Part shown: positions 11,843 to 23,691 of the stretch, one piece after another
Layout: each line of letters begins with the position of its first letter
Position numbering within the stretch: position 1 is the stretch's first letter
Origin: Stichopus chloronotus
Taxonomy: Eukaryota > Echinodermata > Holothuroidea > Aspidochirotida > Stichopodidae
Direction: 5' to 3'
Length of the DNA: 64,000 bases
Assembly: GCA_021234535.1 (NCBI GenBank)
Contig: CM037830.1
Span: 5,802,170-5,866,169, forward strand
Notes under the pieces: generated by a model
Databases searched by the model: none
Told to the model about the DNA's origin: nothing
Seen by the model: only the letters and a program-made list of their open reading frames with translations
Position numbers and translations under genes: made by a program

Positions 11843-13195
11843 ATGGTGACTCAACGATTCTTGTATACGTGGGTCACAGTGATCTGCCGTTGCCTTATAA
11901 GTTTCATCGGTATCCCTGGTAACGTACTGATTTTGTCAGTCTACTGGGATAAGCAGGCGCTTGGGAGCGCTCAAGTGTTTATACAGGCCCTAGCGTTGTC
12001 GGACCTGTACGTCTGCTCGTTATTTCCTCTCGAGATCCATTTTTGGCTCTTTGAGTTCGACTACACTGATCAGTTTCTCTGTAAAATATTTTTTACCTCA
12101 ACTTCTATTGGATTTTACATTTCAATATGCATCACTGTCTCTATCGCCCTCGACAGATATTTAGCGGTCGCCAAGCCGGTCAACGGACGGTGGTCTCGGC
12201 AGAAAGCACAGAGGGTTTCGATTTTCTGTGTTTTCCTTGCCGTTTTCATCAACTTAGCAGTCCCGTTTTCGAGTCATGTAAGCCACAGAGAAGTGAAAGG
12301 CTTCTTAAACGGCACGGCTTGTTACAAACAGCAGTCTGCGGATAGAGGCTTGATTTACTACGCTGTCACGATACCCCAGTACCTGACTACTTTCGCATCC
12401 TTCATAATTATCGGTGTTCTCTATTTTAAACTTTGGATGGCTGTCGCCCGCCAGAGGAAAAAAATCAGCATACAAGAGGTGAAGTATGACGACTCATCAG
12501 TGGCTCCGAATGAATACACGCAGACCAGTGCCGTTGAACCTAGTGTAACGGTAGTTAAATCTACCAACGATACCACTCATCCAGTTCTGGATGCAGCCAA
12601 TGACGGATCTGCAGACACCATACAAGCTACGCCGCTTGAGAATAGGGAAAACCCCTCGGTGATAGCAGCACGCAGAACGAAAGATCAAGAAAGCGCATTG
12701 CAGCGCGGACGTATCGCAGACAACACAGAGCAGGGCGCGCAGAATGAGCTTACCGAAACCGGTAAAGCACTTGACTGTACACCCTCCTTGTCCAAAGGCG
12801 TGGACAAAAGCAGGCGTAATGAAGACCAAGAAACGGGTGGTTCTGATCCACCAGCATCCAGTGAAGTTCGAGGTGGCTCAGTACACGCAAAGACTAGGAA
12901 AACACAAAACAATCGTGGTAAACGCCAATCAGCGGTTTCCCGTTTGACACTGATGTTGCTATTGGCAACTGCCATTTTCTTCTTCACTTGGCTGATTACT
13001 CTTGTGACCTTTGGATTGACCCCAGTAACTCGTGAGTTTTTCGGAGACAATATCGGATACACCGTTGTCGCTGTATTGAGACTCAGTTCGCTGATCAACC
13101 ACGCAATCAACCCTCTCCTCTACAGCTTTCTCAACCCAAGATTCAGGGCTGACTGTAGGATGTTGTTCAAACGACTGAAGTCAAAATTATTGTAA
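11843..13195 (+). CDS. Class A (rhodopsin-family) G protein-coupled receptor, intronless
   Basis: A single exon of 450 residues with seven predicted membrane segments. Seen: GN in TM1 (N27), LALSD in TM2 (D54), the TM3 disulfide cysteine C80 pairing with C160 in the second extracellular loop, D104-R105-Y106 at the TM3 end, W383 in TM6, and NPLLY (N423-Y427) in TM7 followed by a basic C-terminal helix. The N-terminus before TM1 is only about 10 residues. A possible N-glycosylation site, NGT, is at 156. The third intracellular loop is very long (about residues 203-365), hydrophilic and rich in Thr, Glu and Arg. Oddities: TM6 reads FFFTWLI, so the usual proline two residues after the Trp is missing, and TM4 lacks the usual Trp. 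Known: receptors of this class signal through heterotrimeric G proteins at the plasma membrane. I cannot name the ligand. It could belong to one of the large lineage-specific receptor sets of marine deuterostomes, where intronless copies are common. Confidence 0.95.
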   Translation: MVTQRFLYTWVTVICRCLISFIGIPGNVLILSVYWDKQALGSAQVFIQALALSDLYVCSLFPLEIHFWLFEFDYTDQFLCKIFFTSTSIGFYISICITVSIALDRYLAVAKPVNGRWSRQKAQRVSIFCVFLAVFINLAVPFSSHVSHREVKGFLNGTACYKQQSADRGLIYYAVTIPQYLTTFASFIIIGVLYFKLWMAVARQRKKISIQEVKYDDSSVAPNEYTQTSAVEPSVTVVKSTNDTTHPVLDAANDGSADTIQATPLENRENPSVIAARRTKDQESALQRGRIADNTEQGAQNELTETGKALDCTPSLSKGVDKSRRNEDQETGGSDPPASSEVRGGSVHAKTRKTQNNRGKRQSAVSRLTLMLLLATAIFFFTWLITLVTFGLTPVTREFFGDNIGYTVVAVLRLSSLINHAINPLLYSFLNPRFRADCRMLFKRLKSKLL

Positions 13196-13525
13196 ACTAA
13201 TGTAGAGATAGCTTCCTAATTAAGACACCATAAGCTTATTAGGCTATTGAAGAGTGCGTGGCACTGTAGTCATTTATTCAGTTTAGGTATAATTTAAAGC
13301 TAGCCATATATCAGACAAGGCTAACTTCATTCGTTTTCAAATTCTTTGCAAGTGACAAGATTGATGACGCAATTCTTTGAGCACGTATTGACCGACAGTT
13401 CCTTGCTTAAGTTGCAATTTATTTGATGTGCTAGATAAGCTCTATAAAAAAAAAGGCAGATTCAAAGTTGACGACGCAGATCCTTTACATGTAAAATACA
13501 TTAAAACAAAAACAAAAACAACCTG

Positions 13526-13531
13526 AATAAA
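13526..13531 (+). other. Possible polyadenylation signal of the GPCR gene
   Basis: An AATAAA lies about 330 bases after the GPCR stop codon, on the same strand. The hexamer is common by chance in this AT-rich DNA, so the call is tentative. Confidence 0.35.
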
Positions 13532-15225
13532 TAGAAAACTCGGACGTTGGTAGCTCAATTGTTTTATGATTATGTATTGGTGCATATCGTAAGTATCTCC
13601 AAACGATATTAACATTGTTTCATGAGTTCAATTGTGTTAGAAAGCACGTCTTGACTAACCTCAAGGGTTTTAGTAGAAGCCTTTTGACCCATTGATTCCA
13701 AAATGACCATTTTGTGTCAACATAATACCTAATTTAACTTTAACATTTGAATCCTAAATAACCAAGCAAGTTTAGCCCCCTTCAACATCGTCTTGAATGA
13801 AAACCGTTTAGTTGAAAGTCGGTCCTGCAAAGTGCCATTTCCTGCGGAAATTTTGCTCAAGTTTCCCTGTCCGGTACGCACCAACTACTCGTGGCGCTCC
13901 GCTAAAATAGTGACAAATACGGCGAACATAAGGGGACATGTTAGATGTCGCATTACCGACATACGCGAACTCGAAATCTAGGAAATATATGTCAAATCTG
14001 TTAAATTGTCGAGATATCGTGTTACAAAATAACTTATTATCTAGAAAAAAATTTGCAAAGTGTCGAGTTACCGACTAACGCTAACTCGAAGTCTCGGAAT
14101 TTTTTTTTTATCTCTGTCAGTTTGTTTACTTATGGAAGTCAAGTATGCAACATGTGACGAAACAATAGGCCTACAATCTTGGACAAAATACCTTGGGACA
14201 CCTCGCGCCCTCGTTCAATGTTGGCTATAGGATTGCTGTTCAAAGGGTACATTCACTTCTATGGCGCAACATTGGAAAGGGGCGCGGGGTTTCATGTTAT
14301 CCTCTCATCTGAAATTCAGTATTATATTTGCAACGTACGACAAAATGTCACAACAATTTTGTCCAAGATTGTAGGCTTAACTGTGTTAGTTTCTTGAAAC
14401 GTAAAGTATGTGAAAATGGAATATGTCCTACCATACTACTCATTAAAGGTTAGTCATATACTGCACCATTTTGCATCGCATTATTACATGATTCTATAAA
14501 TTTTCCAAAAGGGAGAGAGGGGTGACCTCCCAGACAAAACCAATCGGGGGAATTGGATACTCTGGCCCCTCCATAAATTGAACACTGTCCACGTCGTCCT
14601 TCCAGACACAGTTTCTTTTGCTCAGTTAAGGTTTTCTGTTCGCAAGAAGCACAAAATCGTGCAGAAGGCAAACATACTGTGGAAAAGAGAGCTCCAGACA
14701 GCAGTATGGACTTGGTGTATTGCTGCCCTCGATAACTTCAGTGATGTCGTAATTGAGAGGGACCCCCAAATCAGCCTCCTCTTCCCCGTGTAGTCTGTTG
14801 CGACCACCTGAGACTTCCCCACCCAGGGGACGAGGGGAAGTCCGAGGGACCACTCTGAGGATCACTGATCTATTTTGCACTAGATTCTCTTGCAAGTTTT
14901 CAAGTTCTAGATTCTCAAGTTCGTTGTGGTCAGGACTACAACAATAATTGTCAATTAATGTTGGAACTATATAAAATTTCGTGGATTGTATTGCGAACTC
15001 ATAGATGAAAGAGGGGTATCATTTCTTCGAGCAATATTTCTGTACATGGCTTGCATCGTTTTTACTTCCATAAGTAAAATTTCTTCGTTTTTGTTGTCGG
15101 TTTCAAGGAAGGCATTATCATAGACGCTAATACTGTACATGAGTGCAAATACAGGTTGTATCGATTTGTGAATGTGAAAACATTGTATGCATCTTTACGT
15201 ATTGTTTACATTATATGTGTTATCA

Positions 15226-15522
15226 TTTGGAAGGGACTCATTCAGTCGATAATGAGTTTGTGATGATTTTGAAGGGGTTGATATGACAATACTTATAATA
15301 AGCATAATTAATCATGTTTCACATCCAATGTGTGCATATGAATAAGTATAATAAAAAAAGTGTCTGGTCAAGAATTTTCAAAAACCAAATCATTAGTTAA
15401 TGTTTCTTTGTATGTGACACACTGGGATCCTCTTGGTCTGACCATTTGTCACGAGTATGTTATAAGGAGACTTGACAGGTTTAGGAAAGTTTAGTGAATT
15501 TCAGATCAATAAGCCTCTTTAA
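15226..15522 (+). mobile_element. MITE-2 family copy, diverged left end
   Basis: This copy shares with 19692-20066, in the same order, AGCATAATTAATCA, GTTTCACATCCAAT, TGTCTGGTCA, TTTCAAAAACCAAAT, TGGGATCCT and AAGCCTCTTTAAG. The right edge keeps TTAA (15519-15522). The left terminus (AAGGGACTCATTCAGTCGAT) has drifted and has lost its TTAA. Confidence 0.7.
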
Positions 15523-16019
15523 GATACTACCAGAGCTGTAAATATTGTGTATATGGCAAAAATATTCTGAATTTGTCAATTCTGTTGTTGCAGTTAAACA
15601 GGGATGGTTTTACCAGGGAGGGAGGGAGGTAAAGGTTGTTGAATGATTTATGTAAACTATCAGTCGCATTATTATTTTTTGGAAGAGCAATCTTTTGAAA
15701 CACAAGAAGAAATGTCCAGATGTCTTTAATGGTGCCATTTTCTGCAATCTGTGAGACATATTTGGTAAAAAAACATCTTAGTATGCTACACACCAACCGA
15801 TGGGGTGCTCCGCCTAGATGACAAAATGAGAATTAGTCCCCCTCCCCCCAAAAAAGATAATATCCCTAGCACCGTGCACGTTGTCGAACAGGAATTAACG
15901 AAATACACAGAGGCAAAAACAGCCTTCTTAACTTGGAATGAACCTCACCAAAACAATAGCATTATTACACTTAATGTCATACATTATTAACACTTAATAT
16001 GAAATATATCCAAGCTACC

Positions 16020-16740
16020 ATTCTCAAGATCTTACATTTACAAAGTTTGGCGCAGTTGACCTTTGCTGACCTCACATGATGTTCATAAAAAATACAGCTC
16101 TTGCATATGGTGATTCATCAACAAACTATACATGAAATTAGTCCAAACACATGATCTTGAGATATTGTTTACAATGTTCACATTTTGACCTCATTTTGAC
16201 CATTAACCTTGAAACAATGCAATTTCTGCACTCAATACAGTTCACAAACATACTAAATATGAGATCAGTCCAAGCTTGACGGACTGTGTTTACAAGGTTT
16301 TTGCATTGTAACTTCTGTTGACCTCAAAGGAAGATCGACTCTTGAACTAGCCACAGAATTTTTTGTATTCATTTACCCACCCACTACATATGAATCAGTC
16401 CAAGCAGTTCTTCTTGAAAATTGTGCCTATCAGTTTTCTTCGTGTAATTTGACTCATGTTGACCTTAAAGGACCTTTGCCTCCACCAAAACTGATAGGGT
16501 TCTTGTGCTACATGTGCATACCAGATGTGAGTTAAGTCCAAACTTTCCTTTCTGAATATAACATGTTTGTTAAGTTTTTATATTTGGTCCCTGCTGACCT
16601 CAAAGACCTTTTACCTCTACCACCAGGAAAAGGGTTATTGCACTCAGCATGTTCAAACCACATACCAAAAATGAATTCAGACTAAACTTCCCTTCTTGAA
16701 ATAGTGTCTACAATCAAGCATCATAAACACACAATTGCAA
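16020..16740 (+). repeat. Diverged tandem array, about five units of 125-145 bp
   Basis: The phrase AGTCCAA (or a close variant) recurs at 16140, 16266, 16397, 16535 and 16679, spaced 126, 131, 138 and 144 bases apart. Each unit also carries a TTCTTGA..ATTGTG..TACAAGGTTTT-like stretch and TGACCTCAAAGGACCTTT-like sequence. There is no coding potential. A related array lies in the opposite orientation near 60 kb. Confidence 0.75.
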
Positions 16741-18377
16741 GCATAGTTGAAAAGTTTACAATTATTATAGACACTGATCATGATGTTAATGTTTCGTTGA
16801 TAAGATCCTGTGAGTGATTCCACTTGAATTCCCCCGTCTCCCACATGGAATGTCAGCACATGTTCTTAGGTCTTATGTAGTCTGCCTTTACAACAAATCC
16901 ACAAATAAGTACGATCAAGAAAACTGAAGAAAATCCGTTCTTCCCTGTAACCACACTACAGTTCAAATATGAAATCAACCACCAATGTTGGTCATTACTT
17001 TTTGGGGGGATCTTTTTTGAGGGGGGTGGAGGAATGGGAGGGTATGGAGTTGCTAAAGGTAAGTTTAATATCAATTGAACACTTCAAGGTATCTGAACCT
17101 GACTTCAGTGAGGATTCCCGTCAGGAATCACAGACTATTTTGGCATTTGTGTATATACCCAATGGTATCTCGGCACCATCATCAAACACCAGCATTAACT
17201 TGTGATTTTGCTCTGCACTTAATTTCAACTAAGTGTGAGTCTGCATCAGGGATGCGGCAACTCCTTGCCTCCATCACGCAAGCCTGCGTCACTCAAAAGT
17301 GATCATAAATTTGGCATCTGGTGCAGTGCAGTAAATCACAGGGGTTGATATGCAAAGAAAATAGCAAAACAGGAATATAATGTTTCTCTATAGTTTTTTT
17401 TTTGTCTTGGTGTTCTGTATTTACAAGGTGATTAATACTGTTCTTAAAAGCTATAAAGAACTTAACACTAAAACTCCTTGGTGTACTTTTCATCCAGTTG
17501 CAGCTTTTTTAAAAAAAAAAAAAAAAAGTTGGCACAGCTGAACAAGTCTATCGTTGCATGACCAAATCCTGTCTTGACTACACTGAGGAAAGTTAAACTG
17601 TTATCATAATTAGTGAACCTAGACAAATGTAAATTAACCTGTTCACCATTATTGCCCCCACCCCTCCCCAACCTTTGTGCTTTCTCTCAAGCATTTAAAA
17701 TATCCCTTCCACAAAATGGTTAAGATGCCCAAGGGAAACAATAAACTGAAATTTGTGAAAGCAAACAAAATGTTGTAGTTGCTCATTGACTTAGATCAGA
17801 GGTTACTCCAGAATGGAACAGCATGAACCTTCCAAGTCAGATAAAAAAGATGCATTTTAACTTTCCTACAAAACTTATTGAGATATTTCTTAACTGATGC
17901 AAGCCGCAGGGTTTTCACATGAAAAGGAAAAGAACACAATATAGACCAGGACCAATGGAACAAAAAAGCCTGTGAGTTTTCTAGGGTAGTTTTCAGACAA
18001 ACCCTAGAAAAGAATGACAGATGATTGCAAATTAACTTTAAGAAACATGACAAACTGTCTCAGCAACCTCAACCAGTACAATGTCGAATACCAGAGAAAA
18101 AAACCCAGGCACATAAAACTGCCAAATGAAGTTCAAAGGAAAGGCAAAGAAGATAAAGAAAAAAGGAATTCACAATCATAGAAGTGATGATAAAATCTTG
18201 AAACGTAAAAAGTGTTCTGGTCAAAGAACAAAATAACATCTAAGGGTTACTACTTAATGAAAATAAAGGTATTCTTCAGCCAAATAAAATATTTCATGGC
18301 CACAAACAATGACCAAAGTGTTCTTCAGAGATGAATGTATTTCCAAATGCAATTTAAAAACACTGACAAAAGAAACA

Positions 18378-18584
18378 GGGAAAGTCATTACACTCAAAGA
18401 GGGAAGGTCATTACACTCAAAGAGGGAAGGACATTACACTCAAAGAGGGAAAGTCATTACACTCAAAGAGGGAAAGTCATTACACTCAAAGAGGGAAGGT
18501 CATTACACTCAAAGAGGGAAAGTCATTACACTCAAAGAGGGAAAGTCATTACACTCAAAGAGGGAAAGTCATTACACTCAAAGA
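18378..18584 (+). repeat. 23-bp minisatellite, nine full copies
   Basis: The unit is GGGAAAGTCATTACACTC followed by AAAGA (23 bp), repeated nine times from 18378 with only a few changes (AAAGTC, AAGGTC or AAGGAC), then a partial tenth copy. Because 23 is not a multiple of three, every frame cycles through the same three peptides, which explains the 94- and 119-codon ORFs covering it. Those ORFs are artefacts of the repeat. Confidence 0.95.
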
Positions 18585-19691
18585 GGGAAATGATACCTGG
18601 AAATGAAATGACCTATCTTCATTATCAGAAGAAAAACAAAAATGGAAAAGAAAAGATTGTTATCAGGCAGTTTATCATGGGAAAGAATGTTTGAATCAAA
18701 TGAATTCTTGTAGCGGAACATAAAGCGTAATGTACAGGTCTGCATACAGCAACATAGTATGGCATTCAGTCTCGGTCAGGGCCAGATTAACATGGTGTCA
18801 TCCCCCCACGTATCCACATTGGGGGGAATACAAAATGGCACTGATATCATTTTAAGAAAGCATTTACTTCATCTGTGTCACTGGGGTTTCAATTTTGTCA
18901 GAAGGTCCCCTGGAAAGGGGACCCCCTACCTATAATTTGGTTAGATTATTGGCTAATCTGGCCCTGGTCACACTGCATAAAACTGCACATGAAGAGCACA
19001 GCACACACCAAACTCCTGTGCAGGTCTGCAGGTAGTTACACAGAGTGTGGTGCACACATCAACACTTGCAAATTTGACTTATACATCCCAGTTATCGTAC
19101 AAAAATTGTAAAATGCAAAAAGGAAGAATATTAAACCACTGGGCAGTTCAAAGGAATTCATGAAACACACTGAGTACATTGGACAGGTCTGCATACATCT
19201 GTACAGTAAATAGGAATCTGCATATGAATACACATTACACACAGAGTAGTTCTGTACCCAGGTGTACCGTGCACACGTCTCAATGTAACAAAACAGTACA
19301 AAAGATGTGAAAATATTACAAGTAGTAAGGGTATACAATTTTAAAGTGTGTAAAGTGCACAAGTTTCAACATACTTTTGCAAACTGGATATATCTGTATG
19401 CTACAATGGTCTGCAGATTCTCCACAGTGAATATGTATGCATCAGTTGTGTAATGGATGCGCATAACATTCAAACATATTCAAACTGTCTACACATAAAA
19501 ATGAGAGTGAACAGGTTCGCACATACTGTCCATTACAAAGGGTGCAGGCATTCATATGGCTGTAAACTATATAGTTCTATTAGCCAAACCTAGCACGCAA
19601 GTCCGCATAGATGAGCATAGGGCAGATCTACATAATGGTGTATTTGTTGCACAGGTTGACTGCACAGAACTAAACATGTGATCATTAACCA

Positions 19692-20066
19692 TTAAAGGGG
19701 CTCATTGAGTTGATATCAGTAAAGATTGCGGTGATTTTGAAGGGTATAAACACATGACAATACTCGCAATTAGCATAATTAATCAAGTTTCACATCCAAT
19801 AGTTACATGAAAACTGTCAAATTTTCGAATTTTTGACCGTTACTTGCTCTGATCATGTGCATGTGAATGTACTAATGTGAAAATGTCTGGTCACAAAGTT
19901 TCAAAAACCAAATTTAATCGTTGGTTATTCACTAATTGACGTTCCAACGTAAGTAAAACTTTGGGATCCTTTTAATTTGACTGTTTGTCATTAGTATGTG
20001 AAGGAAACTTGAACGGTTCAGAAAAATTGAGTGAATTTAACAAAACAACTCAATGAGCCTCTTTAA
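19692..20066 (+). mobile_element. MITE-2 family, most intact copy, TTAA-flanked
   Basis: The left end is TTAA-AGGGGCTCATTGAGTTG and the right end is CAACTCAATGAGCCTCT-TTAA. These are inverted repeats matching at 16 of 17 bases, with TTAA on both outer edges. The element is 375 bp including both TTAA sites and encodes no protein. Related copies lie at 10529-10777 and 15226-15522. Confidence 0.83.
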
Positions 20067-21887
20067 GCAAGTAGGCTTTAAAATTAATTTAAACAGTTCA
20101 CAAGCAGCAGTAGCCACAGTAAAGTGCCCAAGTTTGCATACATTGGTACTGTATGCTGGTCTGCATACAGCTCTACAATGTGGTATGCATACAGCTGCTG
20201 CAGTGACCAACAGACAGCTTGCATGTGATGCCATAGAGATGCAGTGAAGCATCCTCCTCGAGGTAAACAACTAACTTCAACATTGCGTCTCTGCCATTCC
20301 ATCTACATGTGCCTAGCCTAATGCACTGTATGTTAGTTTGCTACAAACCAGTGCTTACAAGGGTTTGAAAAAGTGTTTTACCCTACACAGGCCAGCACAA
20401 CACTGCACGACTGAAAGAGTAACAACGAATGACTGATTAAACTTGTACAATAACACAGAGAACCAACACTTGACTACAATATTACCTCCTTTAACTCTAC
20501 AAATACGACATTGACATTCCAAGATGTTAACAGAAAATGTCTTTAGACAGTTCCAATTAAAATATATCTGTGGCAGTGAGTCACCAGACCAATGTTGGCT
20601 ACACAGGACGTTGTATGTCATATCACAACATGAATGCAATAGGCCCCAAATGATTCAAACTAGTACATGTGACATATGAAAAATGACAATTGATTTGAAG
20701 AAGGGTCTCTCTAGACAAGTAACCATGAGGCTACTATGTCAAGGACGGTACAACAAACCTCGAGTACTAGCCTCAAGGATAATAAATGACTTTCAAATGT
20801 ACATTACTCATTTACACACTATTACAATTTACATCACAGTTTGAGGCTTGACCAAAACCTCTCTCTCATCAAGAAATTCTGGACAATTGCTTCATTTTGT
20901 TAATTAAAGGTAAACGCTTCCATAAACTTGTTAAATCTGAGGTTTCCATGACTCTTTCTTTCCAGAGATCACACTACCTTATAGAAAAAACAAGACCATG
21001 CTGTAGGATTGTAGCATTTTGTCCATGAAGTTTTCACGCAAGAACCGCTGCCTATTGTGAGCTGTCTGGTATGACGCAGCAAACACGGTTCGTGCCTTTC
21101 ACAAATGCCAGAAAGTTTTGTAGCAAGCATATTACAAATCTTTGATACACTGTCATACAATACTGGCACTGTGATGACGAACAATGGTGACCAAAATCAT
21201 CAAAACTAAACCCTGCTTTGTTGTTCAATCATGATTCATATTGGCCCACCGTGGCGGCTTGCTGGTCAAAAATGGACATTCTTTTCCAAGCATGCTTGAT
21301 TACAGGAATCCAATAGGAGATCAGAGACCCCGTGCCAAGACATCATGAGAATTGAGACTCAGAATACCTATTTAATAGCTCATCTCATGTACAATGATAT
21401 GAAACACAGAAACTACCACTAAACATAAAATACATGAGAACATTAGACTGTTTCCACAAAATTACTGTAAATACAGTGAAAAGCACAACATAGAGACTTA
21501 TCCGATCAGGGTAAAATCAGACGATACTTAAAACTTGTCCCTACTTTTAAAGTATGCAAAAATTTCCACTCTCTCACGATCAAAATTACTTACAATTTAC
21601 AAGTAAAGCTCTAAGACTCAATTTGGAAGCGGTTTATGATTATATAATGCATTATTGCACCAATGTCTCAGAACAATTTAATGACCTTTCACATTCAAGA
21701 CAAATGTTGTAGGTTTGAGGCAGAAAGAAAAAAGAAACAATGAACGCAGCATTCCCATTTCCATAAGAATATACAATTTATAGCAGGGAGTTGTCATTCG
21801 CACTGTCTTCTTAGACTTGCAGTTTTGTAAGGTATTCACATATGAAATTGATAAATTATTATGAACATGCAAGCACAATGTAATATG

Positions 21888-21917
21888 AGTCAATGACCCT
21901 GAGCAGGGTCATTGACT
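21888..21917. repeat. Perfect 14-bp inverted repeat with 2-base loop
   Basis: AGTCAATGACCCTG (21888-21901) and its exact reverse complement (21904-21917) are separated by AG. It sits in the 3' flank of DENND6, about 1.7 kb past the stop. The role is unknown; it could be a transposon remnant or an RNA hairpin. Confidence 0.9.
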
Positions 21918-23571
21918 TGTACCAATAAGACAGGTGCTACGACACACATTGGTCACATTAAGTCAATGCAAATTCAATCTTGTATATCAGAGACATCACA
22001 GGATTTAGCCACACACTAAAATAATGGACTCTGGACAAACACTGGAAGCAAATGCACCACTAATAACACACAAACAATTTACTTTGAGTAGACCAACTAC
22101 TGATGACCTTGCTCAAGGCTAATCGTTCTCCCCACACCTCCTCTTACCACTTCCCTAAATAATTTCACAAGCACTCAGAAAATAATGACAAAACAGGCTA
22201 ACCAAGATACCTCAAATAATCCTTAATACTTTCCAAGAATTAACCACAGGCAGTGGAAAATGTAGTCAGTGATATTGTGAATTTAAAAAAGGTATTGATT
22301 CCAAAAAGAGTATACTGGCACAGTGAGACAAAAATGTAAAGAGCAGAAGACATTGAAAAAGCCAGTGCATTTCTAACAATTGTGTATGGAATGTCTAATG
22401 AGTTCATAATTTGGAGATATGTGCAAATGGTTTCCCTTCTCCCAACTACCCTTACTTTAGTATCCCTTTACTCGTTCCATGTGAACAAGCATCAAGACCC
22501 CTTCAATACTAATTACAAAAATTCATGATTTCGCCTTAAAACTGCACCTTATTTTATTGTCATTCTCTGAGTGATTCATACAGAGACTGCAAACAAATTT
22601 GTAATGCTGTCTAAAATTGTTCAGATAAAATTTACACAACTTCATTGTCTAATTCATACCTTGCAGTCACCATGGGATACGACAAATTTTGTTTTGCCAC
22701 ACACCGAAGAAGAAGAAAAAAAGGAGATGATTTGGCTGAAAATGGCAGAATTAAGTTTGCACACAAAGAAAGGAAACTCGTTTGTTCAAAGGCGCATTAT
22801 GACCCTTTGTGGTGACAGCTTCGGATGGTGCTATCAAAGGAGTCAGTAAGTGATTTTCATTGCTGTAGTACCACCTTGTAAGAAGCAGGGAGTATTCCAT
22901 GTCATCAAGTTTTGTTTTGCTAACAATGCATAGTGAAGTGTCTATACCATTTGGGTATATATTTGTGCCAGGAATGGTGCCAAGAATTGGAGAACTACTT
23001 GGTTTCAGGAGGTCCTTAGCAGACATCATCTTTAAATGATAGAGGAAGTGAACGGTTCCAAGTGTAACGTAATATGAAGGCAGACGTACAATAATATGTT
23101 CAGCCAGCAATCTAATACAGCACTGATTACATGATGCGGGTGTTACGTTCACATTCAAAAAGATCAGCAATCACCTTATGTTAATGCTTAATGTTAGTTA
23201 ATGTTTCTTTCAAATATAAAGAAACATCTCTCTTTTTAAAGTAGATTTAAAATTGTAGACGATAAACCATCATGACAGTCAGCAGTGGTAAAATGTTGTG
23301 TAAGTACAGCTATGAAGGCCACAAGGTGCTTTCGAGTTTTGTGTTGACACATTGTAGTAAATAAGATCCACCTCTGGTAAATGTCTCCAGTACAAATATG
23401 CATTCTATAAAGTACCAAAGTTTTGAATAATTTACAAGCAATGGTTGGTCAAGTATATTTTCTAGTTGTCATGTTGACTACTTAGCAGAAAACAGAGAGC
23501 CAAACATGCTTGTATGTCTATTTATATATCTGTCTCTCTGTCGGCCTGTTTGGATCTTCGAATAGCACACA

Positions 23572-23691
23572 TCACTTTTGAAGCACTCCTCTCAAGTCTT
23601 CCGGTAAAGTTCTGATGATCGATTCTGTACCCTGGTGCAATTTCTGAATCAATTCTGGTTTTACTGGAAGATTTAGTTCTGTGATATTTGC
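23572..23691 (-). CDS. DENND6: DENND6 terminal exon 16 (residues 542-580)
   Basis: It encodes [18 protein letters not shown] and ends [13 protein letters not shown] before the TGA at 23574-23572, matching the human LPVKPDTMEKL and LPEDLQGILLK ends. Acceptor CCTAG. It is 5.7 kb from exon 15, the longest intron of the gene. Confidence 0.96.
   Translation of the reverse strand, partial: ANITELNLPVKPELIQKLHQGTESIIRTLPEDLRGVLQK

Larger units (their letters stand above)
13196..23571. other. Tail-to-tail interval between the GPCR and DENND6, no gene recognised
   Basis: The GPCR and DENND6 converge here, so both ends should include 3' UTR sequence. The rest is repeat-rich: MITE-2 copies at 15226-15522 and 19692-20066, a tandem array at 16020-16740, a 23-bp minisatellite at 18378-18584, a zone of GTCTGCATACA-like motifs at 18720-20230 and a hairpin at 21888-21917. 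A possible minus-strand AATAAA for DENND6 is at 22553-22558, about 1 kb past its stop. ORFs at 14570-14950 (both strands) and 22751-23170 (minus) show no domain I can recognise. Confidence 0.55.

Noticed and set aside
12497..13110. Two minus-strand ORFs (110 and 141 codons)
   Set aside because: They are the complementary strand of the GPCR coding region.
18309..18694. ORFs of 94 and 119 codons with Lys/Glu/His-rich repeats
   Set aside because: They are produced by the 23-bp minisatellite, which cycles the same peptides in each frame.
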